In this document: positions 10,913 to 21,213 of the stretch, one piece after another
Layout of the letters: every line of letters starts with the position of its first letter
Numbering within the stretch: position 1 is the stretch's first letter
DNA from: Castanea sativa
Lineage: Eukaryota > Streptophyta > Magnoliopsida > Fagales > Fagaceae
Assembly (NCBI RefSeq): GCF_040712315.1
Contig: NC_134020.1
Location: forward strand, 14,589,751-14,653,750
Reading direction: 5' to 3'
Length of the DNA stretch: 64,000 bases
Notes under the pieces: model-generated
What the model was told of the DNA's origin: nothing
Database searches by the model: none
What the model saw: the letters and a program-made list of their open reading frames with translations, nothing else
Position numbers and translations under genes: made by a program

Positions 10913-12372
10913 TGTTAAGGACATATTTTATGTAATTGGCTAATCCTTTGACAAAACGCACTTTACTTGTAATTAGGTAGATCTGGGATGGGTTTAGTAC
11001 TTCAAGAAACATGTTGTTCAAGTCTAGTATTAAAGCCAAGAAGATTGGACCAAGAAACAAGTGAAGAGAAGCTGTTTATTAAGGCTAGACAGATAGCTCG
11101 ACAACTGTTGATAGATAGCTATCTATCGAGAATTATGAAATCAGAATTTTCAGATCTGATTTTCGGCCCATGCTGACATGTACGTGTAGGGATTTTTTTC
11201 TCACAACCCTAGACATATATGATGTGGGATGAAAAACACTCAAACCACCCAAACCGTCCGTGGACGGTCATCACCTCGGCAGCCGTCCAGAAGTTATCCT
11301 CAGGACGAGGGTAACGAACAAGGACGTCCAGAGGGTGATAGCGAAGCTACATCCCTCGTCCGTGGGGTGCGCACAGCTTACCCTGAAGAGGACTCGTCCA
11401 CATGGAGATCCATGGACTAGGATTTTACACTTGGAATCAGCAGGTGCACTCAACGAAGGAAATTCAGGACGAGGGTACCACACTTGGGAGAATCTCCGAA
11501 TATAATGTGAAAATCCCTTATCCCACGGACAACGGTCATGTATCCGTTGTGAAATAGAAATGTAACTCCTGGACGGTTATGGCAGTTACGTTTCAGCCTC
11601 GAATCCAGGAGAGGTTCCCATTTCGATAACCGTCTATGAAGGCACTATATAAAGGCTGATTCAGACAAGGCAAAGGCCGTAGAAAGAACCAGTAGTCCCT
11701 TCAAGTCCGAAGCATCCAACCTACTGATTTTCTTGGCATCATCAATATATAAAACTTATTTTAAAGGCCGTCACAAAAGAGAATACAAGGAGAACATATG
11801 AAAAAGGTGACCGATGCCTTATTCTCTCTGAAAGAAGCTACTGCATATTTGCGCCTTAGGGTTTTGTAACCAAGTGCTTCTTGATCTTCATTGTTGATGA
11901 AGTGAAGAACTTTGTAGCCAACATTATTTTTCCTCAAGTTGGTGAGTGAGTCACGTACTGAGATTCGTGCAAAGAAGTTAGTCCCATACTGAGATCCGTG
12001 CATCAAAAGGGTGATGCTCATATATTGAAAAGTTCAGACATTCTGAAGCAGTAGAAGATTTTTACTGTAAGTTCATCTACGGGGATTGTAGAGTATAGGG
12101 ATAAAGGTTTTGTACTAGATCTGAAACTTCTCTTTACTATAGTGAATTTCTTTTCAGGAAGGTTTCCCCCTAGGTTTTTTACTGTGAAACTAGTTTGTTT
12201 CATTGATTTTCCTGGATCATCAGATCTTGTCTTATTCAATTTTCCGTTGTGCATGATATTGACATGATATTGATGTTGTTTGTTTTAACAAGTTTTATAC
12301 ATAATAAATCTAATTAACAACTTGATTTTTAAAATTTTTAATTCCATCAACCAAGGTCTAAATTTCCCAACA
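10913..12372 (+). mobile_element. Copia-like solo LTR carrying a nested LTR, TSD TCCAC
   Basis: The segment begins TGTTAAGGACATA and ends CCCAACA, with TCCAC on both sides (10908-10912 and 12373-12377). Without the nested 11220-11744 LTR and its duplication it is about 930 bases. It is homologous to 36134-37146, sharing TTATGTAATTGGCT, ATCCTTTGACAAAAC and the AACCCTAGA-TATA region. No primer-binding site or coding region is present, so it is a solo LTR inside gypsy gag/protease. Confidence 0.85.
11220..11744 (+). mobile_element. Gypsy-type solo LTR nested in another LTR, TSD ATATA
   Basis: The 525-base segment starts TGATGTGGG, ends GCATCATCA and is flanked by ATATA (11215-11219 and 11745-11749). 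A TATA box (TATATAA) is at about 11646-11652. The homologous LTR at 36134 lacks this segment exactly at the same point (AACCCTAGATATATAAAAGG), which confirms the boundaries. Confidence 0.9.
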
Positions 12373-12377
12373 TCCAC

Positions 12378-12990
12378 CAGCCACAGGACAATGCGCTTGT
12401 AGTGAGCATACGAGTTGGGGAGTACAACACTTACTGGGTCCTGGTGGACAACGGGAGCTCTGCTAATATACTCTATTACCTAACCTTCCAGCAGATGAGA
12501 ATTGGGAGAAAATGGCTGGTTCCAACTAACGCATCACTCTTTGGATTCAGAGGAACAAGAGTGTACCCATTCAGTGCGGTCACTTTGCCTGTAACAGTTA
12601 GTGATTACCCTCAGTAGATCACCAAGGATGTCACATCTCTGGTGGTAGACTGTTCATCCACTTACAACACCATCTTGGGCCAACCTACCCTTAATTCATG
12701 GAAGGTTGTAACCTTTATTTACCACCTGATGATCAAGTTCTCCACTGAAAATGGAGTAGGAGAGGTACGAGGGGATCAAGTAGCAGCACGTGAGTGCTAC
12801 ATTGCCATGCTGGAGATGGACGATCATTTACAAACAGTGTGCATAGGAGAACAGCAGATGGTGGCAGAACTAGTAGAAAGGTTGGAAGGGGTACTCCTTA
12901 ATGACTCTAAGCCCGAGCGAACAACAAGAATAGGTATTCTTGCTAGCCTGCCAGTCCGTCGGGCACTCATAACATTTCTAAGGGAAGACT
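12378..12990 (+). pseudogene. Gypsy protease region
   Basis: The frame reads WVLVDNGSSANILY (about 12438-12480), where VDNGSSAN corresponds to the D-S/T-G aspartic protease motif in its common plant form D-N-G-S. It continues into the RT linker with PERTTRIGILASLP. A TAG at about 12616 and another near 12991 interrupt it. The protease would mature the gag-pol polyprotein. Confidence 0.75.
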
Positions 12991-13900
12991 AGGACGTCTT
13001 TGCCTGGAGCCATGAAGACATGCCCGGAATCGATCTTCCGGTCATAGTCCACAAATTGAATGTATCGCCCTCATTTTACCCCATCCACTAGAAGAAACGG
13101 ATGTTCATGTAGGAGTGAGACAAGGCCATAGTGGAAGAGGTTCGCAAGTTACAGGAAGTAGAATTCGTACGGGAGAAGTATACTACCCCAACTGGTTGGC
13201 CAACGTGGTGATGGTAAAAAAGGCCAACGAAAAGTGGAGGATGTGCGTAGACTTCACGGACTTGAACAGGGCATGCTCCAAGGACAGCTACCCGCTTCTG
13301 CAGAATTACATCTTGGTGAATTTAACAGCAAGACACCTCTTGTTGAGCTTCATGGACATATTCTCTAGTTACAACCAAATCAAGTTGGATGAAGCCGATC
13401 AGGAGAAGACTTCTTTCATCACCAGCCACGGCCTCTTCTACTATAAAGTAATGTCATTTGGACTCAAGAACGCGGGTGCCACATATCAAAGGCTGATGAA
13501 TAAGATGTTCGCACATCAAATTGGGAGGAATGTTCACGTCTAGGTGGATGACATGTTAGTAAAGAGCCTACAGGAAGACGACCATTTGGATGACCTCAAG
13601 GAAACCTTTGATACCCTTCATTCTACAATATGAAACTGAATCCGAATAAATGCGCATTTGGGGTAACGACCAGAAAATTCTTGGGGTTTATGGTATCCTA
13701 GAGAGGTATTGAGGTCAACCCAGACAAGATACAGGCAATAACGGAGATGATGCCGCCAACAAACATCAAGGAAGTACAGAGCCTCAACGGCAAAATAGTC
13801 ACACTAAATAGGCTCGTCTCAAATGTAACGGACAAGTTCTTGCCCTTTTTTCACACGTTGAAGAAGTCATTTGAATGGATGGCTGAATGTCAGCAAGAAA
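12991..13900 (+). pseudogene. Gypsy reverse transcriptase
   Basis: The plus strand shows WRMCVDFTDLNRA, HLLLSFMDIFSSYNQI (motif A) and YKVMSFGLKNAGATYQRLMN (motif B), all in 13115-13543. A V-stop-VDDMLV motif C follows at about 13535-13560: the catalytic Y of YVDD is replaced by TAG, while the two Asp remain. Connection sequence with KFLGFMV follows. Stops at about 12991, 13089, 13110 and 13541 and a frameshift near 13630 inactivate it. Confidence 0.85.
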
Positions 13901-14149
13901 GAAGATAGGGTACAAAAACGTGAGTATTACACTAGCCAGGAACTCTGAGGCACAGAAGAGAGGTACCCCCCGATGGAAAAGCTTGCCATACTTCCAAGCC
14001 TATATTGTGGTCATCTTGACAGACAAACCTCTGCAGAGAGCAATGTGTAGCCCTGAAGCAGTTGGATGGATGGCGCTATAGGCAATTGAGTTGAGTGAGT
14101 TCGACATACAGTATCACTCATGAACAACCATAAAAGGGTAGGTAATCGC

Positions 14150-14658
14150 TGACTTCATCGTAGAATTCACCAACGCGGAAGACCAGGGCGCAAGAGCACA
14201 ACCGCAATGGAGTATCCACACAGACGGATCGTCCAACAAACAGGCAGGTGGGGCTGGTACACTACTTCATTCCCTGGATGGGGATGAAATCAAATGCATG
14301 ATCTGACTTGACTTCCCTATGACCAATAATGAGCTGGAAGAGGAAGCCTTGATAGTGGGGCTGGATTTTGGCCAAAGCAGCAAGAGCCATAAATATAATT
14401 GTGTATTGCGACTCTCAGGTAGTCCTAAATCAAGTAAATGACGACTTTGATTGCAAGGGCGAATGGATGAGGAAGTACTTGGAGCAAGTGAAGAGTCAAG
14501 TGAATGACCTTCAAGCAAAGATTGCTCAAATCCCAATGGAAGAGAATGAACAAGCCGACTGCCTTGCTAAGGCTACATCAACAGAACACATGCTCATCCC
14601 CAATCAGGTACTATACTTCGTTCAAAATTCACCCTTAATAGACAGCATCGTTGTGTAG
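14150..14658 (+). pseudogene. Archaeal-type RNase H of Tat gypsy
   Basis: IHTDGSSNKQAGGAGT at about 14217-14262 opens an RNase H with the DGSSN signature of the additional RNase H found in Tat elements. A frameshift near 14370 moves the frame to the 96-residue stretch at 14368-14658, which carries YCDSQVVLNQVN and MEENEQADCLAK (later catalytic acidic residues). Confidence 0.75.
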
Positions 14659-14699
14659 GAGATAGGTTCTGGAGACAACTGGACCACACCAATAACCTC

Positions 14700-15916
14700 T
14701 TACTTAAAGGACGACCTGCTACTAGACGATAAGGAGGCTGCTAGGAAGTTAAAGGTTCAGGCAGCTCGATTCATGCTGATGAAAGGCATCTTGTACAAAA
14801 AGGGTTTCTCCCGTCTGTACCTAAGATGTCTTAACTCTGAGGAGGTAGAATATGTCATGAGAGAAATCCACGAAGGAATCTGTGGGAACCATTCAGGATT
14901 GCGGTCTTTAGTGCATAAATTGATTCAGGCAGGATACTATTGGCCCACCATGTAGAAGGATACCCACGCATACATCTAGGCTTGCTACAAATATCAAAGA
15001 TTTGGCAACCTCATCAGGCAACCAACAAAGGAGCTCACACCAATGACGGCCCCATGACCTTTCGCTCAATGGGGTTAGATATCATGGGCTCGTTCCCAAC
15101 ATCAGTTAGACAACTGAAGTTGCTAGTAGTCGGCATAGACTACTTCACCAAGTAGGTAGAAGCCGAAGCCCTCGCCACCATCACAGAGAAGAATGTGTGA
15201 AGCTTTGTATGGAAGAACATCATCTGTAAATACGATATACCTAGAGTACTAGTCTCGAACAACGTGAAGCAATTCGACAACAATTCGTTCAGGAATTTTT
15301 GCTCATAGTTAGGGATCAAGAATCACTACACATCACCCGCCCACCCTCAAGCCAACAGACAAGTTGAGGTCACGAACCGATCCTTGCTCAAAATCATCAA
15401 GACTCAGCTCAAGGGGGTAAAGGGAATATCGCCAGAAGAATTGCTAAGCATTTTATGGGCTTACAGGATGATGGCAAGGACACTTACAGGAGAGACTCCA
15501 TTTCAACTAGCATACGAAAGCGAGGAAGTCATCCCGGCTGAGGTCAGACTCATAAGCTATAGAGTTGAAAACCATGATGAGAGTAGGAATAATGAAGCTA
15601 ATGCACCTTCAGCTTGATTTGGTGGAAGAAGTTAGGGCGACGACTGAGCAGAGGTTAGCTCGTTACTAGGACCTCATGGCCAAGCACTACAACTCCAAAG
15701 TAAGAAATAGGGACTTCCAGGTTGGAGATCTCATCTTGAGGAAGGTGATGGGCGTGACAAGAGATCCCACCTAGGGAAAACTAGGACCTAACTGGGAAGG
15801 ACCCTACTAGATCATGTCATGGAAAATGAAAGGCTCCTGCCACCTAGAGATGCTGGATGGGCAAAAGCTGCATCACCCATGGAACATGGAGCACCTAAAG
15901 AAGTACTACCAGTAGA
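14700..15916 (+). pseudogene. Gypsy integrase
   Basis: The H2C2 zinc-binding part (REIHEGICGNHSG, then ACYKYQ; one Cys changed) is at 14773-14990. The core shows WGLDIMGSF with the first Asp at about 15075. In the second block (VSNNVKQFDNN, about 15252-15284) the usual SDNG Asp reads as Asn. The third block is HPQANRQVE with the Glu kept. The C-terminal part ends in a HHPWNMEHLKKYYQ tail with TAG at 15914-15916. At least eight stops interrupt it. Confidence 0.8.
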
Positions 15917-16103
15917 CAAGGGCATGGACAATGACACTCCTCATTCCTAATTTATTTTGTTTCAGATAATTTTTACTATCTACAATACTCTTTAAGCCCA
16001 AAGGGAAATACCTTATTTTTCAAGAACAGTTCTGCTTGCATATTTATCATAATAAGAGGAGTTATTCAAAAATGTTGTGTGTATGACTGCAAGGATAATT
16101 ATT
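15917..16103 (+). other. Gypsy 3' untranslated region
   Basis: This is the spacer between the integrase stop and the 48-bp array. It is T-rich with no coding potential. Confidence 0.5.
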
Positions 16104-17011
16104 AAGTCCACAAGTGGACGGGTTCATCCTAAGGGGTGACTTACATTTATTTAGTTCACAAGTGGATGGGTTCATTCTAAGGGGTGACTTACATGTATTA
16201 AGTCCACAAGTGGACGGGTTCATCCTAAAGTGTGACTTACATTTATTAAGTCCACAAGTGGACGAGATCATCCTAAGTGGTGATTTACATTTGTGAAGTC
16301 CATAAGTGGACGAATTCATCCCACGGGATGGCTCGAATATATTATGTCCACAAGTGGATAGGTTCATCCTAAGTGGTGATTTACATTTGTGAAGTCCATA
16401 AGTGGACGAATTCATCCCACGGGATGGCTCGAATATATTAAGTCCACAAGTGGATAGGTTCATCCTAAGGGGTGAATTACATTTGTTAAGTCCACAAGTG
16501 GACGAGTTCATCCTAAAGGGTGAATTACATTTATTAAGTCCGCAAGTGGACGGGATCATCCTAAGTGGTGATTTACATTTGTTAAGTCCATCAATGGATG
16601 GATTCATCCCACGGGATGGCTTGAATATATGAAGTCCAGAAGTGGATGGGTTCATCCTAAGGAGTGAATTACATTTGTTAAGTCCACAAGTGGACGGGTT
16701 CATCCTAAGGGGTGACTTACATTTATTAAGTTCATAAGTGGATGGGTTGATCCTAAGGGGTGACTTACATGTATTAAGTCTATAAGTGGACGGGTTCATC
16801 CTAAAAGGTGACTTACATTTATTAAACCAACAAGTGGATAGGATCATCCTAAGTGGTGATTTACATTTGTTAAATCCATGAGTGGACAGATTCATCCCAC
16901 AGGATGGCTTGAATATATTAAGTCCTCAAGTGGATGGGTTCATCCTAAGGGGTGAATTACATTTGTTAAGTCCACAAGTGGACAGGTTCATCCTAAGAGG
17001 TGAATTACATT
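16104..17011. repeat. 19-unit, strictly 48-bp tandem array
   Basis: Units start with AAGTCCACAAGTGGAC or a variant at 16104, 16152, 16200 and then every 48 bases to 16968, with no gain or loss of a base. Each unit opens with a palindrome (GTCCAC-AA-GTGGAC). Two variants exist: GGTTCATCCTAAGGGGTGA and GAATTCATCCCACGGGATGG; the latter recurs at about 16296, 16392, 16584 and 16872. Because 48 is a multiple of 3, the minus strand stays open for 277 residues (16062-16895) as a 16-residue repeat. I regard that ORF as a by-product unless shown otherwise. Confidence 0.9.
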
Positions 17012-17745
17012 TGTAAGAGAGAAAAAATGTGTAGAAAATGTCCATGCAGAGCAGTAAACATGGGGAGCCTCCTTTATTTTGGTCGGGGGGTGCCTGAGGC
17101 TATTTATAGCCCTAACACGCTTTTCGAGGCGGTGGCCCTTCAAGGGCCACCACCCTCAAACTTCCTTGGATGGGTTTGATCTTGAAACCTCTAGAAATAT
17201 CTTGACGTCTTGATTTTGAAAAGGTATGGAACTTGAAAATCCAACCATCGGAAGTTAGTGGTGCATCGATCGGTGCATCAACCTGGTTTTCATGATATCT
17301 CGGCCTCTCTAACTCCAATTTCGACCTGTGAATAGTCATTGGAATGAGACTTTGATTATCTTTGCAATAGCATTGGTTTCAACCCATTCTGACAGCCGGA
17401 TAGAAATTAGGGTTTTTGGGGCCCGCTAAGAGTCAACTCTAAGTCAAACTTAGTCAAATTTTTGTCAAAGTTGCCAAAAATCTTCAAGGAGCTCGAGTTT
17501 GATATAAAACCATGAAAAATGTTGTTTTGTGAGGATTTTGGTCTTATTTGACTTTTGGTTAACCCAGGGTTGACTAGGGGGTTTTGGTCAATTTGGCTGA
17601 AAGAGGCACTTTGAGTGCTCCAGTGTCCAAACAGGTTGCGCCACGTTATTCTAGATGTTCTTGCCGCCCCATGGAGAGAAAATAATATTTAGGATTTTCA
17701 GGGTTTGGCACACAAATCAAGGGTGGACAAAATACGGTATCAACA
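17012..17745 (-). repeat. 3' LTR of a minus-oriented retroelement
   Basis: On the minus strand the segment begins TGTTGATACCG at 17745 and ends CTCTCTTACA at 17012, giving TG-CA ends. It has a TATAAATA box at about 17102-17109. Immediately upstream on the minus strand is a purine-rich tract (AAAGAAGGGGCAGC, 17746-17759), as expected of a 3' LTR. The partner 5' LTR was not found to the right. Confidence 0.65.
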
Positions 17746-17759
17746 GCTGCCCCTTCTTT
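17746..17759 (-). promoter_or_regulatory. Polypurine tract
   Basis: On the minus strand AAAGAAGGGGCAGC abuts the LTR start TGTTGATACC. It is the likely primer site for plus-strand DNA synthesis. Confidence 0.6.
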
Positions 17760-18234
17760 ATATGACATCTCGAGTGCAATGAGAGGTGTCGGATAAAGAA
17801 CGTGATTTTGAATTTTGTCTCCCCCAAATTACGTGTGGAGGCTACTCATGGATCAAGACTGGTTTTTACCTGGCTAGACCAACCTACTGCAGCTGCTTCT
17901 AAAACATTTTCTGGACTTGTCTGTTTCTTGATACTAGGCAAAAACTTCATTCTTTTTCTGCAAATATGTTAGTAGCAATGCAACTAGGAACACATGCTAG
18001 TTTTTTTTTTTTGGGCTAGGTAGAAAAACATGCAAATGGTGGATGCTATGGATGCTAAAAATAAAATGCTATGGAAAAGTAAGGGGACTTACCTGGTGAT
18101 TGGGAACTAAGGATTCTTTAGGAACTTGGTGATTGTGGAATGGTGAAACGTATGACACCGCCACTAGTTAGCCTCAAAATAGGATTAGGCGAAGATAGAG
18201 GATATTTGAATAACACGCCTGATAATTGACTTCT

Positions 18235-18790
18235 ACACTATGGAAGCGTGGAGAAGTTCCTACATCATAGAAGTGTGGAAAGGGTCCTATATAGTGGAAG
18301 CATGAAGGATCGTGTTAATCCGTTGTTGGGTATCAAGCACTATAATGATTCCAAGAACAAGAGAGGAGAACTTCCTACACTGTGGAATTGTGGAAAGGGT
18401 CCTACACAGTGGAAGCATAGAAGGTTGTGTTGATCCGTTGTTGGGTATTAGGCACCATAATAGATTCCTACGCCGTGGTAGCGTGTAGAAGTTCCTACAC
18501 CATGGAAGCATGGAAGATTGTGCTGATCCATTATAAGGTATCAAGCACCATAATGATTCCTAGAACAAGAGAGGAGAAGTTCCTACACCGTGGAAGTGTG
18601 GAACGGATCATATACCGTGGAAGCATAGAAGATTGTGTTGATCCGTTGTTGGGTATCAAGTACCATAATGATTCCTAGAACAAGAAAGGAGAAGTTCCTA
18701 CACCGTGGAAGTGTGGAAAGGGTCCTACACCGTGGAAGCATAGAAGATTATGCTGACCCGTTGTTGGGTATCAAGCACCATAATGATTCT
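18235..18790. repeat. Tandem array, ~90-120 bp units
   Basis: About five diverged units share GAAGTTCCTACACCGTGGAA, GTGTGGAAAGGGTCCTACAC and GTTGATCCGTTGTTGGGTAT. Spacings between successive GAAGTTCCTACA words are roughly 116, 121, 90 and 113 bases. No ORF spans it. Confidence 0.8.
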
Positions 18791-19610
18791 GGAAACTACC
18801 TTTAAGAGGGCTGATGTATGACTTTAGGAAAAGTGCCTTTAAGAGGGTTGTTGATATGTGTTAGAAACAATGCCTATGATTAGGACTTCCATGCATAGTT
18901 CTAGGAAATCGCCTTTGAAAGGGCTGCTGATGTATATGAAAGACAATGCCTCTGGTTAGGACTTATATGTATAACTCTAGATAAATCACCTTTGAGAGGG
19001 CCGTAGACATATGTGAGGAGCAATGCCTTTTGGCAGGGTTTATATGTATATTTCTAGGAAATCACCTTTGAGAGGGCTAATGTATCATCATAGAAAAATT
19101 GCCTTTAAAAAGGCTGTTGATGTGTGCAAGAAACAATACCTCTAGGGAGGACTTACATGTACAATTTTGGATGCCGCCTTTCAAAGGGTTGTTGCTGTAT
19201 GGGTGAAACAATGCCTCTAAGTATGACTTACATGTATAATTCTAGAAATGCCTTTCAAAGGGTTGCTGCTGTACATGTGAAACAATGCCTCCAAGTAGGA
19301 CTTACATGTATAATTCTGGAAATTGCCTTTCAAAGGGCTACTGTTGTATGTGTGAAACAATGCCTCTAAGTAGGCTACTGATGTGTGTACAAAATAATGC
19401 CTCTAGGTTGGACTTACATGTTTGATTCTGGATATCGCCTTTCAAAGGGCTACTGCTGTATGTACGAAACAATGCCTCTAAGTAGGACTTATATGTATAA
19501 TTTTGGAGATCGCCTTTCAAAATGCTGCTACTATATGTGTGAAACAATGCCTCTAGGTGGGACTTACATGTACAATTCTAAAAATCACCTTTCAACGAGC
19601 TTTACATATG
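18791..19610. repeat. Tandem array, ~75 bp units
   Basis: About ten units share GTGAAACAATGCCTCTAAGT, GGACTTACATGTATAATTCT and CGCCTTTCAAAGGGCT. The spacing is about 75 bases, with one short unit near 19360-19400. The CCTTTCAAAGG core is palindromic. Confidence 0.8.
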
Positions 19611-19639
19611 TGATATTGGTAGCACTTGCACCACATCGT

Positions 19640-20210
19640 ATTCTCACGGGTTTACCGATTCAATCTGATAGTGATCAATCCACTGAAGAGATAGAAAAGG
19701 GAGAGACCACACAAAATAAAAATTGCCCCAGTGTAGGTTTTGTGCGGTTCTTGACATGACAAGAAAAGTTCCTGGCGGGATGGACCTATTCTTGCATACT
19801 AATTAGCACAAAGTGAATGGAACCACGCAAAATAAACTGCCCCAATGTAGGATTTTGTGAGGTTTTGGATCAGCGAACCGAATTAACATGGGTTTGAGCT
19901 TATTATGGACTATTATACCACAATGGGTTCCTTGGTTTGCTGAATTTTGGGTTCAAAGTTCTAGGCAAGATCCGCTTTTGGAAATGCTGACACTCTTGTC
20001 CATAGCTACACAAAAACTGCCGGGATGTTGAGTTCTGTGTGGTCTTGATATATTGTGCATGTTGGGCACCTATTCAGGCTCTCATGGGGAAAGATTCCTC
20101 ATTCTCCTAGTGGATATCATGAATTGCACCGGATAAAGGGAATACCATTTATGGCTTGAAAATGTCAGAAATAAAACTTCCCCAGTATTAGGATTGAGAC
20201 TAAGGCAAAT
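19640..20210. repeat. Dispersed repeats with polypurine-tract-like TGCCCC motif
   Basis: The phrase AAAATTGCCCCAGTGTAGG and its variants occur at about 19720, 19845, 20022 and 20165, followed each time by TTTTGTGNGG or similar. On the minus strand each is a GGGGCA purine-rich tract like the one next to the LTR. Confidence 0.6.
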
Positions 20211-21213
20211 CCTTGGGTGTTGGGGGCCATGTCTGAAGCAATGACTTAGGCAGCCTCTGTTGGGATGAGTTTGAGAGGCTGGAAAAGTGTTTAGGGGAGT
20301 GATGCTCAAATGGTATTTAAAACCTAGGGTTGAGCATTTGAATCTTCTGGACTTAGGTTTTTTTGAAGGTGCTTGGTAATGATGAAGGGAGGCTTGCATA
20401 AGCAGTTGCAATCTTAAAACCTCATTTTTCACTAGAAATTCCTTAGGAAGAAATGAACAACCCTCAAGGATTTTTTTTTTGGACTTGAAAAGTTTGGAGG
20501 ATTTGAAATCTTTAAGGGTCATTATATTTCCCTTCTGTTTTAATTGTTTTTAAAAACCCAGTTCAAAAATTTTGGAAATTCATTCATGATCATGAAAATC
20601 TGTTTAAATGCATGTACCAAAAGAAGGGGCTCACTAAGGCCACATTTTCTATGTGGTTTAAGAGTGTATGTGCTCGACAACTATTATTTACCCTGAATAG
20701 GAAATATGCTCACAAGCAAGGATTTCTTGAGCAAAGTGCTTGTGTTTACCAAATGCATGGGTGTCCCTTTTTAAGCTATGTAGGGAAAACATGAATGATG
20801 TGTTTACCAAATGTTTGGCTTTTTGAACTCATTAAGTGATATAACCCATGGGTTGGGAGAGGACCCTACACTTTTTGAGGCATGACACCTTGGCATAAGT
20901 GGATGATTCCGTCATCAATGATTGACCAAATGTTCAAGGTGCCACGACCAACCGATCCTCAGTGATCAGTGAGGTCTTTCATTAGGTTGTAATGTGGCCC
21001 TAGGTTAATTGGGTGCTTGAAATGAAGGGTATCAGGCTCAAAACTTTCATAGGTGGGTGATTATTTGGCATAAGCTCCAAAGACTAAATAGTTGCTCTCA
21101 ATCAGGAAGGACTTTCTCAGGACCGTAATGTAAAGATAGGGGTTTCCTTAGGCTCACGAGGGTATTTTGGCTGTGAAATTCTTTGAAGGGTTTGCTAAAG
21201 TCAAGGATTATAC
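20211..21213. other. Non-coding interior of LARD-like element
   Basis: No gene is recognised. The 146-residue minus ORF at 20082-20522 has no motif I know and overlaps repeat sequence. Confidence 0.4.

Larger units (their letters stand above)
8788..17011 (+). mobile_element. Ty3/gypsy Tat-type element, decayed
   Basis: In order on the plus strand there are a probable 5' LTR, a primer-binding site, gag, protease, reverse transcriptase, an archaeal-type RNase H, integrase and a 3' tandem array. The dual RNase H layout and this integrase type point to the Tat clade. The reading frame is interrupted by a nested LTR (10913-12372) and many stops, most of them TAG or TGA where CAG or CGA would be expected. 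No matching 3' LTR is seen; the element is cut by the minus-oriented LTR starting at 17012. Confidence 0.85.

Noticed and set aside
9326..15916. Endogenous pararetrovirus (caulimovirid) copy
   Set aside because: Integrase, an LTR, a primer-binding site and Tat-type RNase H show an LTR retrotransposon. No movement or coat protein motif was seen.
16062..16895. 277-residue minus-strand ORF as a real gene
   Set aside because: It is a direct consequence of a 48-bp repeat with no indels and has no recognised domain. It is kept only as a hypothesis in the findings.
16104..17011. CRISPR-like array
   Set aside because: Units are contiguous with no unique spacers, and the context is a plant retroelement.
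20082..20522. 146-residue minus ORF as a protein gene
   Set aside because: No motif or family recognised, and it lies in repeat-rich non-coding interior of an LTR element.
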